Assembly: GCA_964533785.1 (NCBI GenBank)
Contig: CAZHNG010000015.1
Span: forward strand, 1-37,346
Reading direction: 5' to 3'
Source: JANQRV01 sp964533785
GTDB lineage: Bacteria > Bacteroidota > Bacteroidia > Chitinophagales > Saprospiraceae
DNA: 37,346 nucleotides
The position numbers and the translations under genes were made by a program. How positions within the stretch are numbered: position 1 is the stretch's first letter; every line of letters begins with the position of its first letter. Below are positions 27,739 through 36,381 of this stretch, in pieces. The notes beneath the pieces were generated by a model. It was not told the origin of the DNA, did no database searches, and saw nothing but the letters and a program-made list of their open reading frames with translations.

Positions 27739-27810
27739 AACGAGTTTTTACGGGGTGCGGGTTAAACGAGTTGCAAGTTAAATGGTTTTGTCCTCGGTAT
27801 TCTTCTACGT

Positions 27811-27862
27811 ATGCCCAGGCCCATACCCATACGGGCCCTACGTGGCGGGCCCTACGTGGCGG
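27811..27862 (+). repeat. Dispersed GGGCCC repeat, copy C
   Basis: ATGCCCAGGCCCATACCCAT leads into two tandem units GGGCCCTACGTGGC (27833-27846 and 27847-27860). This is the reverse complement of copy A apart from a 6-base insertion in the leader. The copy lies in the gap before the EVE-domain gene. Confidence 0.75.
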
Positions 27863-27922
27863 AGCAAAGTAACCCTCTATTCAATGCCTGTCGGCCTACG
27901 GCACATTAATCTTTATACACAT

Positions 27923-27992
27923 CTCTAAAATCCCGATAAAATCTTTTATTTTTCGAGACTTCGTCTCTCGAAATTTTTATCGAAACATAGAG
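27923..27992. repeat. Long imperfect hairpin in intergenic gap
   Basis: TTTCGAGA (27951-27958) and TCTCGAAA (27966-27973) enclose a 7-base loop. CGATAAAA (27934-27941) pairs with TTTTATCG (27975-27982), and CTCTA (27923-27927) with TAGAG (27988-27992). This gives a roughly 70-base stem in the 401-base gap between the pyrF-linked gene and the EVE gene. It could be a terminator, a small RNA or a mobile-repeat remnant. Beyond this and GGGCCC repeat C, the gap holds no supported feature. Confidence 0.5.
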
Positions 27993-28139
27993 GGCATACA
28001 GGACATGGAGTTTTTATTAAATTTTCTATTTAGTTTCAGGCAACCTGTAATTAAGGGTTGATGAGGCTATGGTAGTATTTTTTCTTTCTTTATGAGGGGG
28101 GATTTTATACTCAATTTTCCGCAGTTAAACAAACAACAT

Positions 28140-28550
28140 ATGTACTGGCTAGTAAAATCAGAACCGGACGAATACAGCTACGACGATCTGGTAACGGAAA
28201 AGCGCGCGATGTGGGACGGTATACGCAACTACGCCGCCCGGAACAACCTGCGTGCAATGAGAGAAGGTGACCTGGTCTTATTCTACCACAGCCGGAAAGG
28301 ATTAGAGGTAGTAGGCATTTGTCAGGTAGTAAAAGAGCATTATCCAGATCCAACGGCCGAAAAAGGGGATTGGTCAGTGGTCGATGTAGTGCCTATAAAA
28401 CGATTGAAAAAGCCGGTGAGCTTGAAAACCATAAAAGCTACGCCGGAGTTAGCGGAAATTCCGCTGGTGCGCATTAGCAGGCTGTCGGTCATGCCGTTGG
28501 AAAAAGAAGCTTTTGAAAAGATCTTGGCATTGGGTGAGACAGAGGTTTGA
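28140..28550 (+). CDS. EVE domain-containing protein
   Basis: 136 residues from the ATG at 28140, where the family start MYWLVKSEPDEYSYDDL aligns. An in-frame ATG at 28092 would add 16 unconserved residues. EVE-domain motifs are WDGIRNYAARNNLRAMREGD, LVLFYHSRKGLEVVGICQVV and DWSVVDVVPIKRLKKPVSL. Small stand-alone EVE proteins (THYN1-like) have a PUA-like fold predicted to bind modified nucleobases. The ligand is unknown. It is monocistronic. Confidence 0.92.
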   Translation: MYWLVKSEPDEYSYDDLVTEKRAMWDGIRNYAARNNLRAMREGDLVLFYHSRKGLEVVGICQVVKEHYPDPTAEKGDWSVVDVVPIKRLKKPVSLKTIKATPELAEIPLVRISRLSVMPLEKEAFEKILALGETEV

Positions 28551-28656
28551 TCCTATTGAATATTCAACGGTTGGTTCAAAGAATTGAAGATTTCACAAGT
28601 TAATATCAATCGTTCCCAACAAAATTCTTCATATTTCTGTAAGAGGTTTTTGACCA

Positions 28657-28689
28657 TTTGGTTTTTACAACCTTTTTGAATTATCTTTG
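28657..28689 (+). promoter_or_regulatory. Strong candidate Bacteroidota promoter for the fatty acid hydroxylase
   Basis: TTTG (28657-28660) and TATCTTTG (28682-28689) are separated by 21 bases and match both halves of the Bacteroidota consensus. The predicted start of transcription is about 130 bases upstream of the ATG at 28825. Confidence 0.6.
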
Positions 28690-28824
28690 AGCCTAACCTC
28701 TAATCGTTCATTCTTATAAGTAAGCCAAAGATATACCCAAAAGCCCCCGTAATATTGCGGGATCATTCCTACTTGCCGGTATTAAAAGCGCGGCAGGCAA
28801 CCCAAATAAGTTCTTAGTTTAGCT

Positions 28825-29757
28825 ATGTCAAAACCGGAAATTACATTAGAAACGATCATGACAATGGATCTCCCACCGATCATTGTCTATGCAGCACCTA
28901 TCATGATTGCCCTGGTGGGAGTGGAGTATTACATTCGGGTAAAACGGATGAAATTACCCTACGATACCAAAGATTTTTGGGCCGCCCTGGCCGTGGGAAT
29001 TGGAAACATCATAGTATCAGCCATATTCAAATTGGCCATGTTTGGTGTCATCCTGTATTTTTACAATATGGTGCCGTGGTATGTCCCGCATACTTGGTGG
29101 GCCTATATCTTGTGTATGTTCGCAATAGATTTTTGCCGGTATTGGGCGCATCGTATCGCTCACGAACAACGGATGTGGTGGGCGACTCACGTAACCCATC
29201 ACTCGTCGGAGCAATATAACTTTTCAGTTTCTTTCAGATTATCCTGGACACAGCATATCAAAGTGATTTTCTTTATCCCCGTAGCATTGATGGGCTTCGA
29301 CCCTTTTGTATTCTATATTTGTCACCAAATTGCGGTGTTGTATCAATACTGGATACACACTGAGCTGATCGGCAAATTGCCCGCACCAATTGAATTTTTC
29401 TTCACGACGCCTTCTCACCACAGAGTCCACCACGCGACGAATGAAAAATATCTGGATAAAAACTATGGATCTACCTTTATCATCTGGGACAGAATGTTCG
29501 GTACTTTCCAGGAGGAAGAAGAAACACCGAATTACGGTATCCTAAAACCGGTGAAGTCTTACAATCCGGTTTGGCTGGTTTTCCACGAATGGGTAGATAT
29601 CTTTAAGGATTTGGGTAAATACCGCTCTCCGAAAGCCTGGTGGAGAATTTTATTTGGTAATCCTAGCGATGTGCTGGATAAGAGTGTCTATGAGGACACT
29701 TCAAAACCTAACGTCATACCCAAGGAACATAAAGAAGTTGTGGCGGTAGAAGAATAA
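28825..29757 (+). CDS. Membrane sterol desaturase / fatty acid hydroxylase superfamily protein
   Basis: 310 residues. The diiron-binding histidine boxes are complete: HRIAH (109-113), HVTHH (122-126) and HHRVHH (198-203). Several hydrophobic segments are visible (about 18-36, 52-80, 91-104, 145-175), so this is an integral inner-membrane oxygenase. Relatives hydroxylate or desaturate lipids, sterols or alkylglycerols; the substrate here cannot be told. The charged tail (EHKEVVAVEE) is unconserved. It has its own candidate promoter and is convergent with the third giant, the two stop codons being only 16 bases apart and sharing a palindrome. Confidence 0.9.
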   Translation: MSKPEITLETIMTMDLPPIIVYAAPIMIALVGVEYYIRVKRMKLPYDTKDFWAALAVGIGNIIVSAIFKLAMFGVILYFYNMVPWYVPHTWWAYILCMFAIDFCRYWAHRIAHEQRMWWATHVTHHSSEQYNFSVSFRLSWTQHIKVIFFIPVALMGFDPFVFYICHQIAVLYQYWIHTELIGKLPAPIEFFFTTPSHHRVHHATNEKYLDKNYGSTFIIWDRMFGTFQEEEETPNYGILKPVKSYNPVWLVFHEWVDIFKDLGKYRSPKAWWRILFGNPSDVLDKSVYEDTSKPNVIPKEHKEVVAVEE

Positions 29758-29793
29758 TATTAGTAGATCGGAATTAATTCCGATCTACCAATA
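29758..29793. terminator. 36-bp near-perfect palindrome between convergent genes
   Basis: Arms 29758-29775 (TATTAGTAGATCGGAATT) and 29776-29793 are reverse complements with one mismatch and no spacer. The palindrome starts right after the hydroxylase stop codon and contains the stop and last codons of the minus-strand giant (D-R-N-stop). A shared bidirectional terminator is the simplest reading. Confidence 0.6.
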
Positions 29794-32700
29794 CCATCCG
29801 CCGCGTAGCTATGTTTTTCCCACTTTGCAAAGTGTAATACAGTACCCCTGTCTGCATGTTATCACTATGGATCGTAACCTGGTTTCTCCCTTTTGGATAT
29901 ATGCCGTCAATAGTTTGCAATACCTTACCGCTAACATCGTGAATAGTCAAAGTGACTTCACCCGCTTCGGGGAGTAAAAATCCAATAGTGGTAGCTTCTT
30001 TAAACGGGTTGGGTTGATTTTGGTACAATGCAAATGGATTTTCTCCAGCAGTTGATTTGAAATCAAAACCTGGTTGAAGCAACCGGTCATTTAGATCATA
30101 GGCTTGCGCAACCGTAATTTGAGATCCTAAGTATACAACTTCACTTACCTGTACACTCTTCTGAGCTTTGAGCTTGATCGCGAATAAAGGCTCATCGATT
30201 GCCACTTCATTCCCTGTCTGGTACCAACTTACCGTAAGTGCATTATCAATTTGTCCAAAATGATCGCGCGGTACCGCCCCCGCAACGATATCGAGCAATT
30301 CTACATCCGGTGTTACATTCAAAGTGAATTGGAAGCCTTGAACTTTTGTAAGCTCTTTGGCGTAAATGGGGATGGTATAAGTCTGTCCCGCTTTCAGGTC
30401 CTGGTCTTCTAATTGAAGGTCAAACTGGCCCGCAAACTGTCGCGGTTGAATAAGATCACCAACACGGGCGTCAGCGGTCACATCGCCGATTTTAACCGCA
30501 ATGAAGTCACCCTTCAGTAATGCATTGGTATTTATATCGTTAAAGTTGATAATTTCTGGGAAAGGGGTCGACCAGGGGTTTGCTATTTCAGGAAAAGTAT
30601 AGCCGGCATCTACAAATCGCCAGCTGGTGTTGTTATCAAAAAATTGGTCGACCCCCAAAATTAGTTTTCGGGTTACGATTAAATCTAGCGTAGTAATCGA
30701 TTTTGAATTATTTACATCGGCAGCAATCATTTTGTATGGGCTTTCCAATGGTTCAAGTCCCAGGATATGTTTGCTGATTTTGATCAGGTCGAAAGTGGAA
30801 ACGCCGTTCTTATGATCGGTATCTTTTGTAGGAGTAATAGTGTAATCAGCCCCCGGAGTAAGGCCGTCAAATAGATAAGTACCATTTTCTTGCGTCAATA
30901 GCTGGCTTCCTTCTGCTCCCGTTAACTGAATTTCTACTTCTGGCACGGCATAACTTTCATCAGTAACTACTTCACCGGCGATCGACGCAAATGTTGTTGC
31001 TCCACATAACTCTTGATTGTCTTGAACAAACAAAGTGGCCTCGCAATGACTGGAATTTCCCGCCGCATCCCAGGCATAAACGTAGACCTGGATGAAATCC
31101 CCGTCGCTGCAATCCACCGTCAGTGAATGAGCATCCGGACTCGGCTCTTCCGTACCATCAAGAATGTGCAACGCCCGGTGGATGGAATAGGTGACCGGCT
31201 CCGAACAATCCCCCACCGGACTGGTGACGTATTCGTCTGCCCAGACTACCTGCATCGCCGCCCCCGGATCCTTTATCCCGTCATTGTTTTCATCAACGGG
31301 CATTAATGTGGCCGTAATAAAAGCTTTACAGATCGGGCTAGGGGCTTTATCATCAAATACTTCAAAGGGGATCTCAACGGTATCCCCTTGTCCGCAGCCA
31401 TCAACGGCTCTCAGTTGCAGAATATGCTGGCCAATGGGGAAACGACCAATGGCTTTATATTCTCTTAAATTAAAATCGATAAAATCGGGGGTTGGGATCT
31501 CAAAATCGAAAGCAGCACCTTCCGCGGTTACCTGTCCGTTTTTCCATAAATCGATTGGGCCAAGGCCTAAAATGGGATCTGGTTTTAGCGTAGCATCGAT
31601 CAATACATCATCCGGTGTACATTCTTCTACGATGTCAAAGCTTAAACTAACGTTGCCTGCGCAGACATCTCCCTTGTCCGTAGTCGTTCCATCGGGAATA
31701 ATCGTCGGAAAACGAGTCTCGCCAAAGGGATCAATAAATGGGGCCACTTTATCGTACACCTTAATGATCTGCGTGTATTGATAAAAACCTGCAGTATAGT
31801 CCCAGGCTTCTAATCCACAACGGTTGGAATTTAACGGCGGTGGATTATTAATGGGGGCATTACAATTGAAACCAACAAAGGTTAAGCCTTGCAGGATGCC
31901 GTTCTTATCTTCCAGTCCCACAAAGCGCACGAAAACATCCCGGTCACCGGGCCAGCCGTTACAATCTTCGTCCCGGCCAACAACCAATGGTTCAATATCA
32001 AAGTCCGTATCAAAACGGTCGAATAAAGGCGTATCCGGATCAAGTTCGTCATCGAACTGGCACCAATTGATCACCCGGTATGTCCGGAAGATCTTATAGC
32101 ATTCGCTGGTGTCTCCTTTGGCAATATCCGTATTGAAGCGCTCGTCCTGAACGCTCACCGCTAATAGGTCACAACCCAAAGAAGCAAAATCAGCACCAGG
32201 TACTTCAGGTACTTCTTTGCATTCTGCTTCCACGTCTTTGGGGAAAAGGATACAATAATCGTGTACTTTTCTGACCCATATTTTCTGCACACAAGTATTT
32301 TGCGACGCTAAGCCCCAGGCATCGGTTGCCCTGAATTCCCGCATAATATATCCGGCCTGGCAATGAATGAAGAAGCTCACTTTGACCATTTCGACGCTTG
32401 CTTTGCAATTATCTTCCGCGGCGGGCCTGCCGTTTTCTCCGTTAAAAGTATTCAGCCACTCTACGATCAAGGCATTAGCGGGATCATTGATCTCTTCTGG
32501 CCCCCAAACCACACCGTCTTCAGTATGCTTACTGGTTTCGGGCAGACTGTAAGGGGGATCGAAACAATCGATTTCAACATCCTTTGGTGCCCGGCAAATA
32601 GGAGCGATTTTGTCTTCAACGGCAACTTCCAGCCAGCATATATTATGATTGTCAGCTTGTTTGATCTTATAGTTGGCAAAGGGTTTAACCTCATCACCAA

Positions 32701-35521
32701 AGATGGGCCGGCGCGTCTTGGCGTCTACGCTCATGTTGGCGTTGTCCCATACCTGCAATTCGATCAGGATCTGGGATTTGACATCACAACAAGTAACGTC
32801 GATGTAATCAAACCAGGGGGTCCAATAACCTTCTGCGCCGTTATTGACCGAATTAGCCTTACTTAAGATAAATGGATCAGCATCATTGGATTTGCCGTTT
32901 GTGGCGAAGTAAATGTCACTGTAGTCCCATTCCGTGGCGCCAACGAACGCATCCAAACATTCAGTAGGAAGAAAACGACGTACCTGTAACTGCACGTTCG
33001 AACAATTATCATAACTGCCTTCGTCCACATCACTGGCGTATACCCGCGCGTAGTCTTCCCCGCCAATGGAGATCTGCAAGTCTTCGTTGCAAACGGCAAC
33101 GGGCTCTATTTCATCAATTACGTAAAATGGACACAGCTCAGAATAGGCCGTTTTACCGCAAATATCTTCTACCTTATATTTAAAATAATGTGCTCCTTTG
33201 GGGACATTGGCCACCGTCACACTGTTGGTAGTCCAGTCTTCTTCGTCGATGTCTACTTCAAATTTCGCGTGCTCAAATTTTTCTATGATGTAATTGCCCG
33301 TGGGGATGCCGTGCCATAACTCCGGTACTTTGGTGTAGATCTCTACCGTCCATTTGTAGTTGCAGGCGTCTTCTGCACCACCGGCTTTTTTGACGACCGG
33401 TGCCGGTACTTCGAACGCAGCCGTGCAGTCAAAAGGGCCGACACTAAAAGCGGGTACATCAGAACCGTTATACAAGTCTTCGTCTTTCTCCGGACACAAA
33501 ACTACCGGCGGTTCTTCTTCTCCTATGATCAAATGTTGCTCCCAGGTCAGCTTTTTATTCTTCCAATCGGAAAAGGTTGGAGCAGGGCAATCTTCGGAAG
33601 TAGTTACCAATTGGATACCCTCTTCGTAGCGCAAGGGATTCCAGCACCAGTCGAGGATCGTCCAGGTGCGAATGATCTTGTCACCACATTTGGCCGGACC
33701 GGGTAGGTTTTGATCTTCAAACGTCACGGTTACATTGCACAGGTGATCGAGCACCGGCATGCGCATGCACACCGCATTCACGAAAGTGGGGTAAGATTCA
33801 ATCTCTTCAGGCAGCAGTTGACTTTCCGTCCCGTACCAACAGACATCAAAATATGCTTTACAGGTTGGTAATTCGATGATGGGTTTGAAGAAACAGATCT
33901 TTTGCTCGATAGCCGCACGGTTGCCTTTTTCATCTTCGTAGATAAAAGTTCTCAGAATAACCTGCGAAATCAATCTTCCTCCAACCATTTCGGCTGTACC
34001 AGCGTAATTGCACTGCAAGTCTCTTAATTCATCAGTTACTTTTACCAATTGCGGCTCCCAGCCGTCGGTCTGGCAGTTATCCGTTACCTGAGGTATTCCG
34101 GTATAATAGGCATACTCGTCATCCTGGTAAGAGGCGGGAACATTAAAAATAGAATCTGCGTCCGTACATACCAATAGCCTGATATCTGCAGCATTAGGAG
34201 CGTATTTTACATCGATCCCGTCATTTGGACAGGCCTCCGGATCCTCATTGGTAACCGGGCGGTATTTATAAAAGGTGCCCTCAATTTTCTTGAAAGCCTT
34301 TTTGCCATCTTTTGCACCGAAATAATCGGCGTCGATATCCGTGTCTACTATTTGTCCGTCTTGTTCAATGGGCGTTGCCGTGCCCGGGCTTTTCATCAAA
34401 CCCACTACTTTGTTGATACAGCCCGTAGGTGGTGTTTTGTCTTCGGCATTGACGTAACCCCAGCAAATGAAAGTGTCGTTATCACTATCGGCTACGGCCG
34501 GGTCACCTTCAAAAACCGTGTATCTAAAAATGCCGCATTTATTCACGGTGTTAATGGAATGCCCTTCGTAGGGATAGGCAACCTTAACGTAGTAGCGGTC
34601 CTCACAGGCATTGGGTAAACCCTCCAATACGGCATCGGGTGTCAGCGGTGCAAAGCAATTAGCGTCCATCCTCACCTGTACCGTATCGTTGCAAGCTAAG
34701 CTATTGATCCCTCTGACGGAAGGTGCATCGACTTGTACATTGAATTGCTTCAGGCTCGTATTGCCGTATACATCACTGGCTTGCACGGTAACCGTATAGA
34801 ACAGGTTAGTCAGATCAGCATCAGCTTGAAAGGGGCTGACGCTCAAATCGAAGATCAGTATCCCGTATTGTTGACCGGCAAAGTCATCGTTATAAAAGAA
34901 AGGAGCGGGTCCGTTATCGTAGAAATTAGCTTCGGTAACGGAAACTACTTCAACCGGTACTTCACCCGTACAATCATCGCTTGCCTGCAAAGACCATACT
35001 TGCAACCGGTCGCTTTCACAAACCGAAGGAGAAAGTAACGACAAGGTGCCATCGGGGATATCGATCACCGGAGCGGTTTGATCATTGATAGTTACTGCAA
35101 AATTCTGACTGATGATAGGGTTGACGTTGTCCGTCAGTTCCACTAAAATGGAATACGTTCCGGCAGGGAGGTCATCCATTTCGAAAACAAAGTCGCCAAA
35201 AGCATCCGGGCCGGCCATTTGCAGGAAAGCACCCGTCGTTAGATTCGTTGCTGCGGCAGAGAGGAATGCATCTTCCGGAATATCGCCTGTAACGGTCAGT
35301 GCGAAACTCAGATCAGTATGACAATCACCGGCGGGCAAATCAAAAGCATCATTGGCAACGAACGCTCCGTCGGCGATCACTTGTGTGAAATCGTCAAACT
35401 GCGCCGTTACGTCAAAAGAGATATCTTGTTGTGCGTTTAAGGAGGGGAAAAGAGCAAGTGGAAAGGCGAACACCAATAGATTTAGGCATTGGCGCACGAC
35501 TGGAATCGTCACAATGTTCAT
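29774..35521 (-). CDS. Giant HYR-like surface protein with dockerin, cohesin-like and T9SS sorting domains
   Basis: 1915 residues. The signal peptide (MNIVTIPVVRQCLNLLVFAF, cleavage near SLNA-QQ at residue 30) fixes the start. Most of the protein is repeated beta-sandwich modules with xxDxxAPxxxC (HYR-like) motifs, for example EDKIAPICRAP and DEIEPVAVC, rich in Cys and Asp. Towards the C-terminus come a carboxypeptidase-regulatory/Cna-like domain (about 1515-1560), two dockerin-type calcium loops with DxDxxxGVSTFDLIKISKHILG and DVNNSKSITTLDLIVTRKLI (about 1560-1627), a cohesin-like domain (about 1700-1813, AGQTYTIPIYA, VQGFQFTLNVTPDVEL) and a T9SS sorting domain (about 1827-1915, QNQPNPF to RRMVLV). 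A module near residue 840 is homologous to one in the first giant. It is probably secreted and cell-surface attached (inference); the function is unknown. Confidence 0.92.
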   Translation of the reverse strand: MNIVTIPVVRQCLNLLVFAFPLALFPSLNAQQDISFDVTAQFDDFTQVIADGAFVANDAFDLPAGDCHTDLSFALTVTGDIPEDAFLSAAATNLTTGAFLQMAGPDAFGDFVFEMDDLPAGTYSILVELTDNVNPIISQNFAVTINDQTAPVIDIPDGTLSLLSPSVCESDRLQVWSLQASDDCTGEVPVEVVSVTEANFYDNGPAPFFYNDDFAGQQYGILIFDLSVSPFQADADLTNLFYTVTVQASDVYGNTSLKQFNVQVDAPSVRGINSLACNDTVQVRMDANCFAPLTPDAVLEGLPNACEDRYYVKVAYPYEGHSINTVNKCGIFRYTVFEGDPAVADSDNDTFICWGYVNAEDKTPPTGCINKVVGLMKSPGTATPIEQDGQIVDTDIDADYFGAKDGKKAFKKIEGTFYKYRPVTNEDPEACPNDGIDVKYAPNAADIRLLVCTDADSIFNVPASYQDDEYAYYTGIPQVTDNCQTDGWEPQLVKVTDELRDLQCNYAGTAEMVGGRLISQVILRTFIYEDEKGNRAAIEQKICFFKPIIELPTCKAYFDVCWYGTESQLLPEEIESYPTFVNAVCMRMPVLDHLCNVTVTFEDQNLPGPAKCGDKIIRTWTILDWCWNPLRYEEGIQLVTTSEDCPAPTFSDWKNKKLTWEQHLIIGEEEPPVVLCPEKDEDLYNGSDVPAFSVGPFDCTAAFEVPAPVVKKAGGAEDACNYKWTVEIYTKVPELWHGIPTGNYIIEKFEHAKFEVDIDEEDWTTNSVTVANVPKGAHYFKYKVEDICGKTAYSELCPFYVIDEIEPVAVCNEDLQISIGGEDYARVYASDVDEGSYDNCSNVQLQVRRFLPTECLDAFVGATEWDYSDIYFATNGKSNDADPFILSKANSVNNGAEGYWTPWFDYIDVTCCDVKSQILIELQVWDNANMSVDAKTRRPIFGDEVKPFANYKIKQADNHNICWLEVAVEDKIAPICRAPKDVEIDCFDPPYSLPETSKHTEDGVVWGPEEINDPANALIVEWLNTFNGENGRPAAEDNCKASVEMVKVSFFIHCQAGYIMREFRATDAWGLASQNTCVQKIWVRKVHDYCILFPKDVEAECKEVPEVPGADFASLGCDLLAVSVQDERFNTDIAKGDTSECYKIFRTYRVINWCQFDDELDPDTPLFDRFDTDFDIEPLVVGRDEDCNGWPGDRDVFVRFVGLEDKNGILQGLTFVGFNCNAPINNPPPLNSNRCGLEAWDYTAGFYQYTQIIKVYDKVAPFIDPFGETRFPTIIPDGTTTDKGDVCAGNVSLSFDIVEECTPDDVLIDATLKPDPILGLGPIDLWKNGQVTAEGAAFDFEIPTPDFIDFNLREYKAIGRFPIGQHILQLRAVDGCGQGDTVEIPFEVFDDKAPSPICKAFITATLMPVDENNDGIKDPGAAMQVVWADEYVTSPVGDCSEPVTYSIHRALHILDGTEEPSPDAHSLTVDCSDGDFIQVYVYAWDAAGNSSHCEATLFVQDNQELCGATTFASIAGEVVTDESYAVPEVEIQLTGAEGSQLLTQENGTYLFDGLTPGADYTITPTKDTDHKNGVSTFDLIKISKHILGLEPLESPYKMIAADVNNSKSITTLDLIVTRKLILGVDQFFDNNTSWRFVDAGYTFPEIANPWSTPFPEIINFNDINTNALLKGDFIAVKIGDVTADARVGDLIQPRQFAGQFDLQLEDQDLKAGQTYTIPIYAKELTKVQGFQFTLNVTPDVELLDIVAGAVPRDHFGQIDNALTVSWYQTGNEVAIDEPLFAIKLKAQKSVQVSEVVYLGSQITVAQAYDLNDRLLQPGFDFKSTAGENPFALYQNQPNPFKEATTIGFLLPEAGEVTLTIHDVSGKVLQTIDGIYPKGRNQVTIHSDNMQTGVLYYTLQSGKNIATRRMVLVDRN

Positions 35522-35838
35522 GATACTTGATTTGTTATTAGCTATAACTTGTAATAAGTTTAAACTTTTTGATCATTATAAAAAATAGAATGATCAAAAA
35601 ACCTTAACCTTATTTTCAGTTTTTCTGTAAAAATAGCAGTTTTTATGGAATATTAAGGCTTAAATAGCAGAACAATTGTTTACGTGGGGAGCAGAATCGT
35701 ATTTAGTGTCAAGCAGACATGGTTTTACTTGGTTTTTAACTTTTTGTTTTAATTTAAAACACTTATTTTAGTGACTAATGGAATTCTTCTATTTGACGAT
35801 GTCATGAAATTACAAATAGAAGATTATTAACAAATAGT
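35522..35838. other. 317-base divergent intergenic region
   Basis: This AT-rich region between the divergent third giant and the ATPase gene must hold promoters for both. It contains the 12-bp inverted repeat at 35566-35600 and a perfect 15-bp palindrome, GTTTTAATTTAAAAC (35746-35760), 79 bases before the ATPase start. A weak TTTTTG / TATTTTAG pair surrounds the second palindrome. No coding feature was seen. Confidence 0.5.
35566..35600. promoter_or_regulatory. 12-bp perfect inverted repeat upstream of the third giant
   Basis: TTTTTGATCATT (35566-35577) and AATGATCAAAAA (35589-35600) are exact reverse complements around an 11-base AT-rich spacer, 45-80 bases upstream of the minus-strand start codon. 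It could be an operator for a dimeric regulator or a hairpin in the leader. Confidence 0.45.
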
Positions 35839-36381
35839 ATGATAACTTACATAAAAATAGATGGATTCAAATCTTTTAAGAACTTCGAGATGAGTTTTAC
35901 GCCCTTCACTGTAATAGCAGGAGCAAATGCATCGGGAAAGAGTAACTTATTTGATGCTTTGAAGTTATTATCTGATTTATCACATACGGATTTAAAGAAC
36001 GCTTTTACCAATCAACGAGGAGAAGCTATCGAATTATTTACACAGTACGGGAATGAAGAATACGCTGATGAAATGTGTTTTGTAGTTGAAATGCTCGTTG
36101 ATAAAAATGTATCAGATAGCTGGGGAGGTAGTGCTACATTAAAATATACAAGGTTACGATATAAGATAAATATTGCCAGGAAGGGTAATGAAGACGGTGT
36201 GGATGAATTATTTATCAAAGATGAATTATTAGAACCAATCAGACACCAGAAGGATCAATGGATAAAAGATAGTATCCCAAAAAACACAATTGAACATTGG
36301 AGACCAAAAGTAAAGACAGGTAAAAGGGGTAAACCTTATATATATATATACAGAACTCAAAAATGGAATACCGACAATTAA
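35839..36381 (+). CDS. AAA family ATPase, N-terminal part (frameshifted)
   Basis: 180 codons to the frameshift stop. It begins MITYIKIDGFKSFKNFEM, typical of AAA15/AAA21-type SMC/OLD-like ATPases, with Walker A GANASGKS at residues 28-35 followed by NLFDALKLLSDL. The frame is lost at a (TA)7 tract (36337-36350), after which 10 out-of-frame codons precede the stop. Adding one TA unit would restore reading into the next ORF (KPYIYIYTELKNGIPTIKLP) and give about 475 residues. ATPases of this family often belong to two-gene modules with a nuclease or TOPRIM-like partner, some of them anti-phage. A defence role is only inference. Confidence 0.8.
   Translation: MITYIKIDGFKSFKNFEMSFTPFTVIAGANASGKSNLFDALKLLSDLSHTDLKNAFTNQRGEAIELFTQYGNEEYADEMCFVVEMLVDKNVSDSWGGSATLKYTRLRYKINIARKGNEDGVDELFIKDELLEPIRHQKDQWIKDSIPKNTIEHWRPKVKTGKRGKPYIYIYRTQKWNTDN
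36337..36350. repeat. (TA)7 microsatellite at the ATPase frameshift
   Basis: Seven TA units lie inside the coding region of the ATPase. The upstream part reads in one frame and the downstream part in another; eight units (or a one-base loss) would join them. Slipped-strand change here would switch the gene on or off. A sequencing error in the repeat is the main alternative. Confidence 0.85.
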
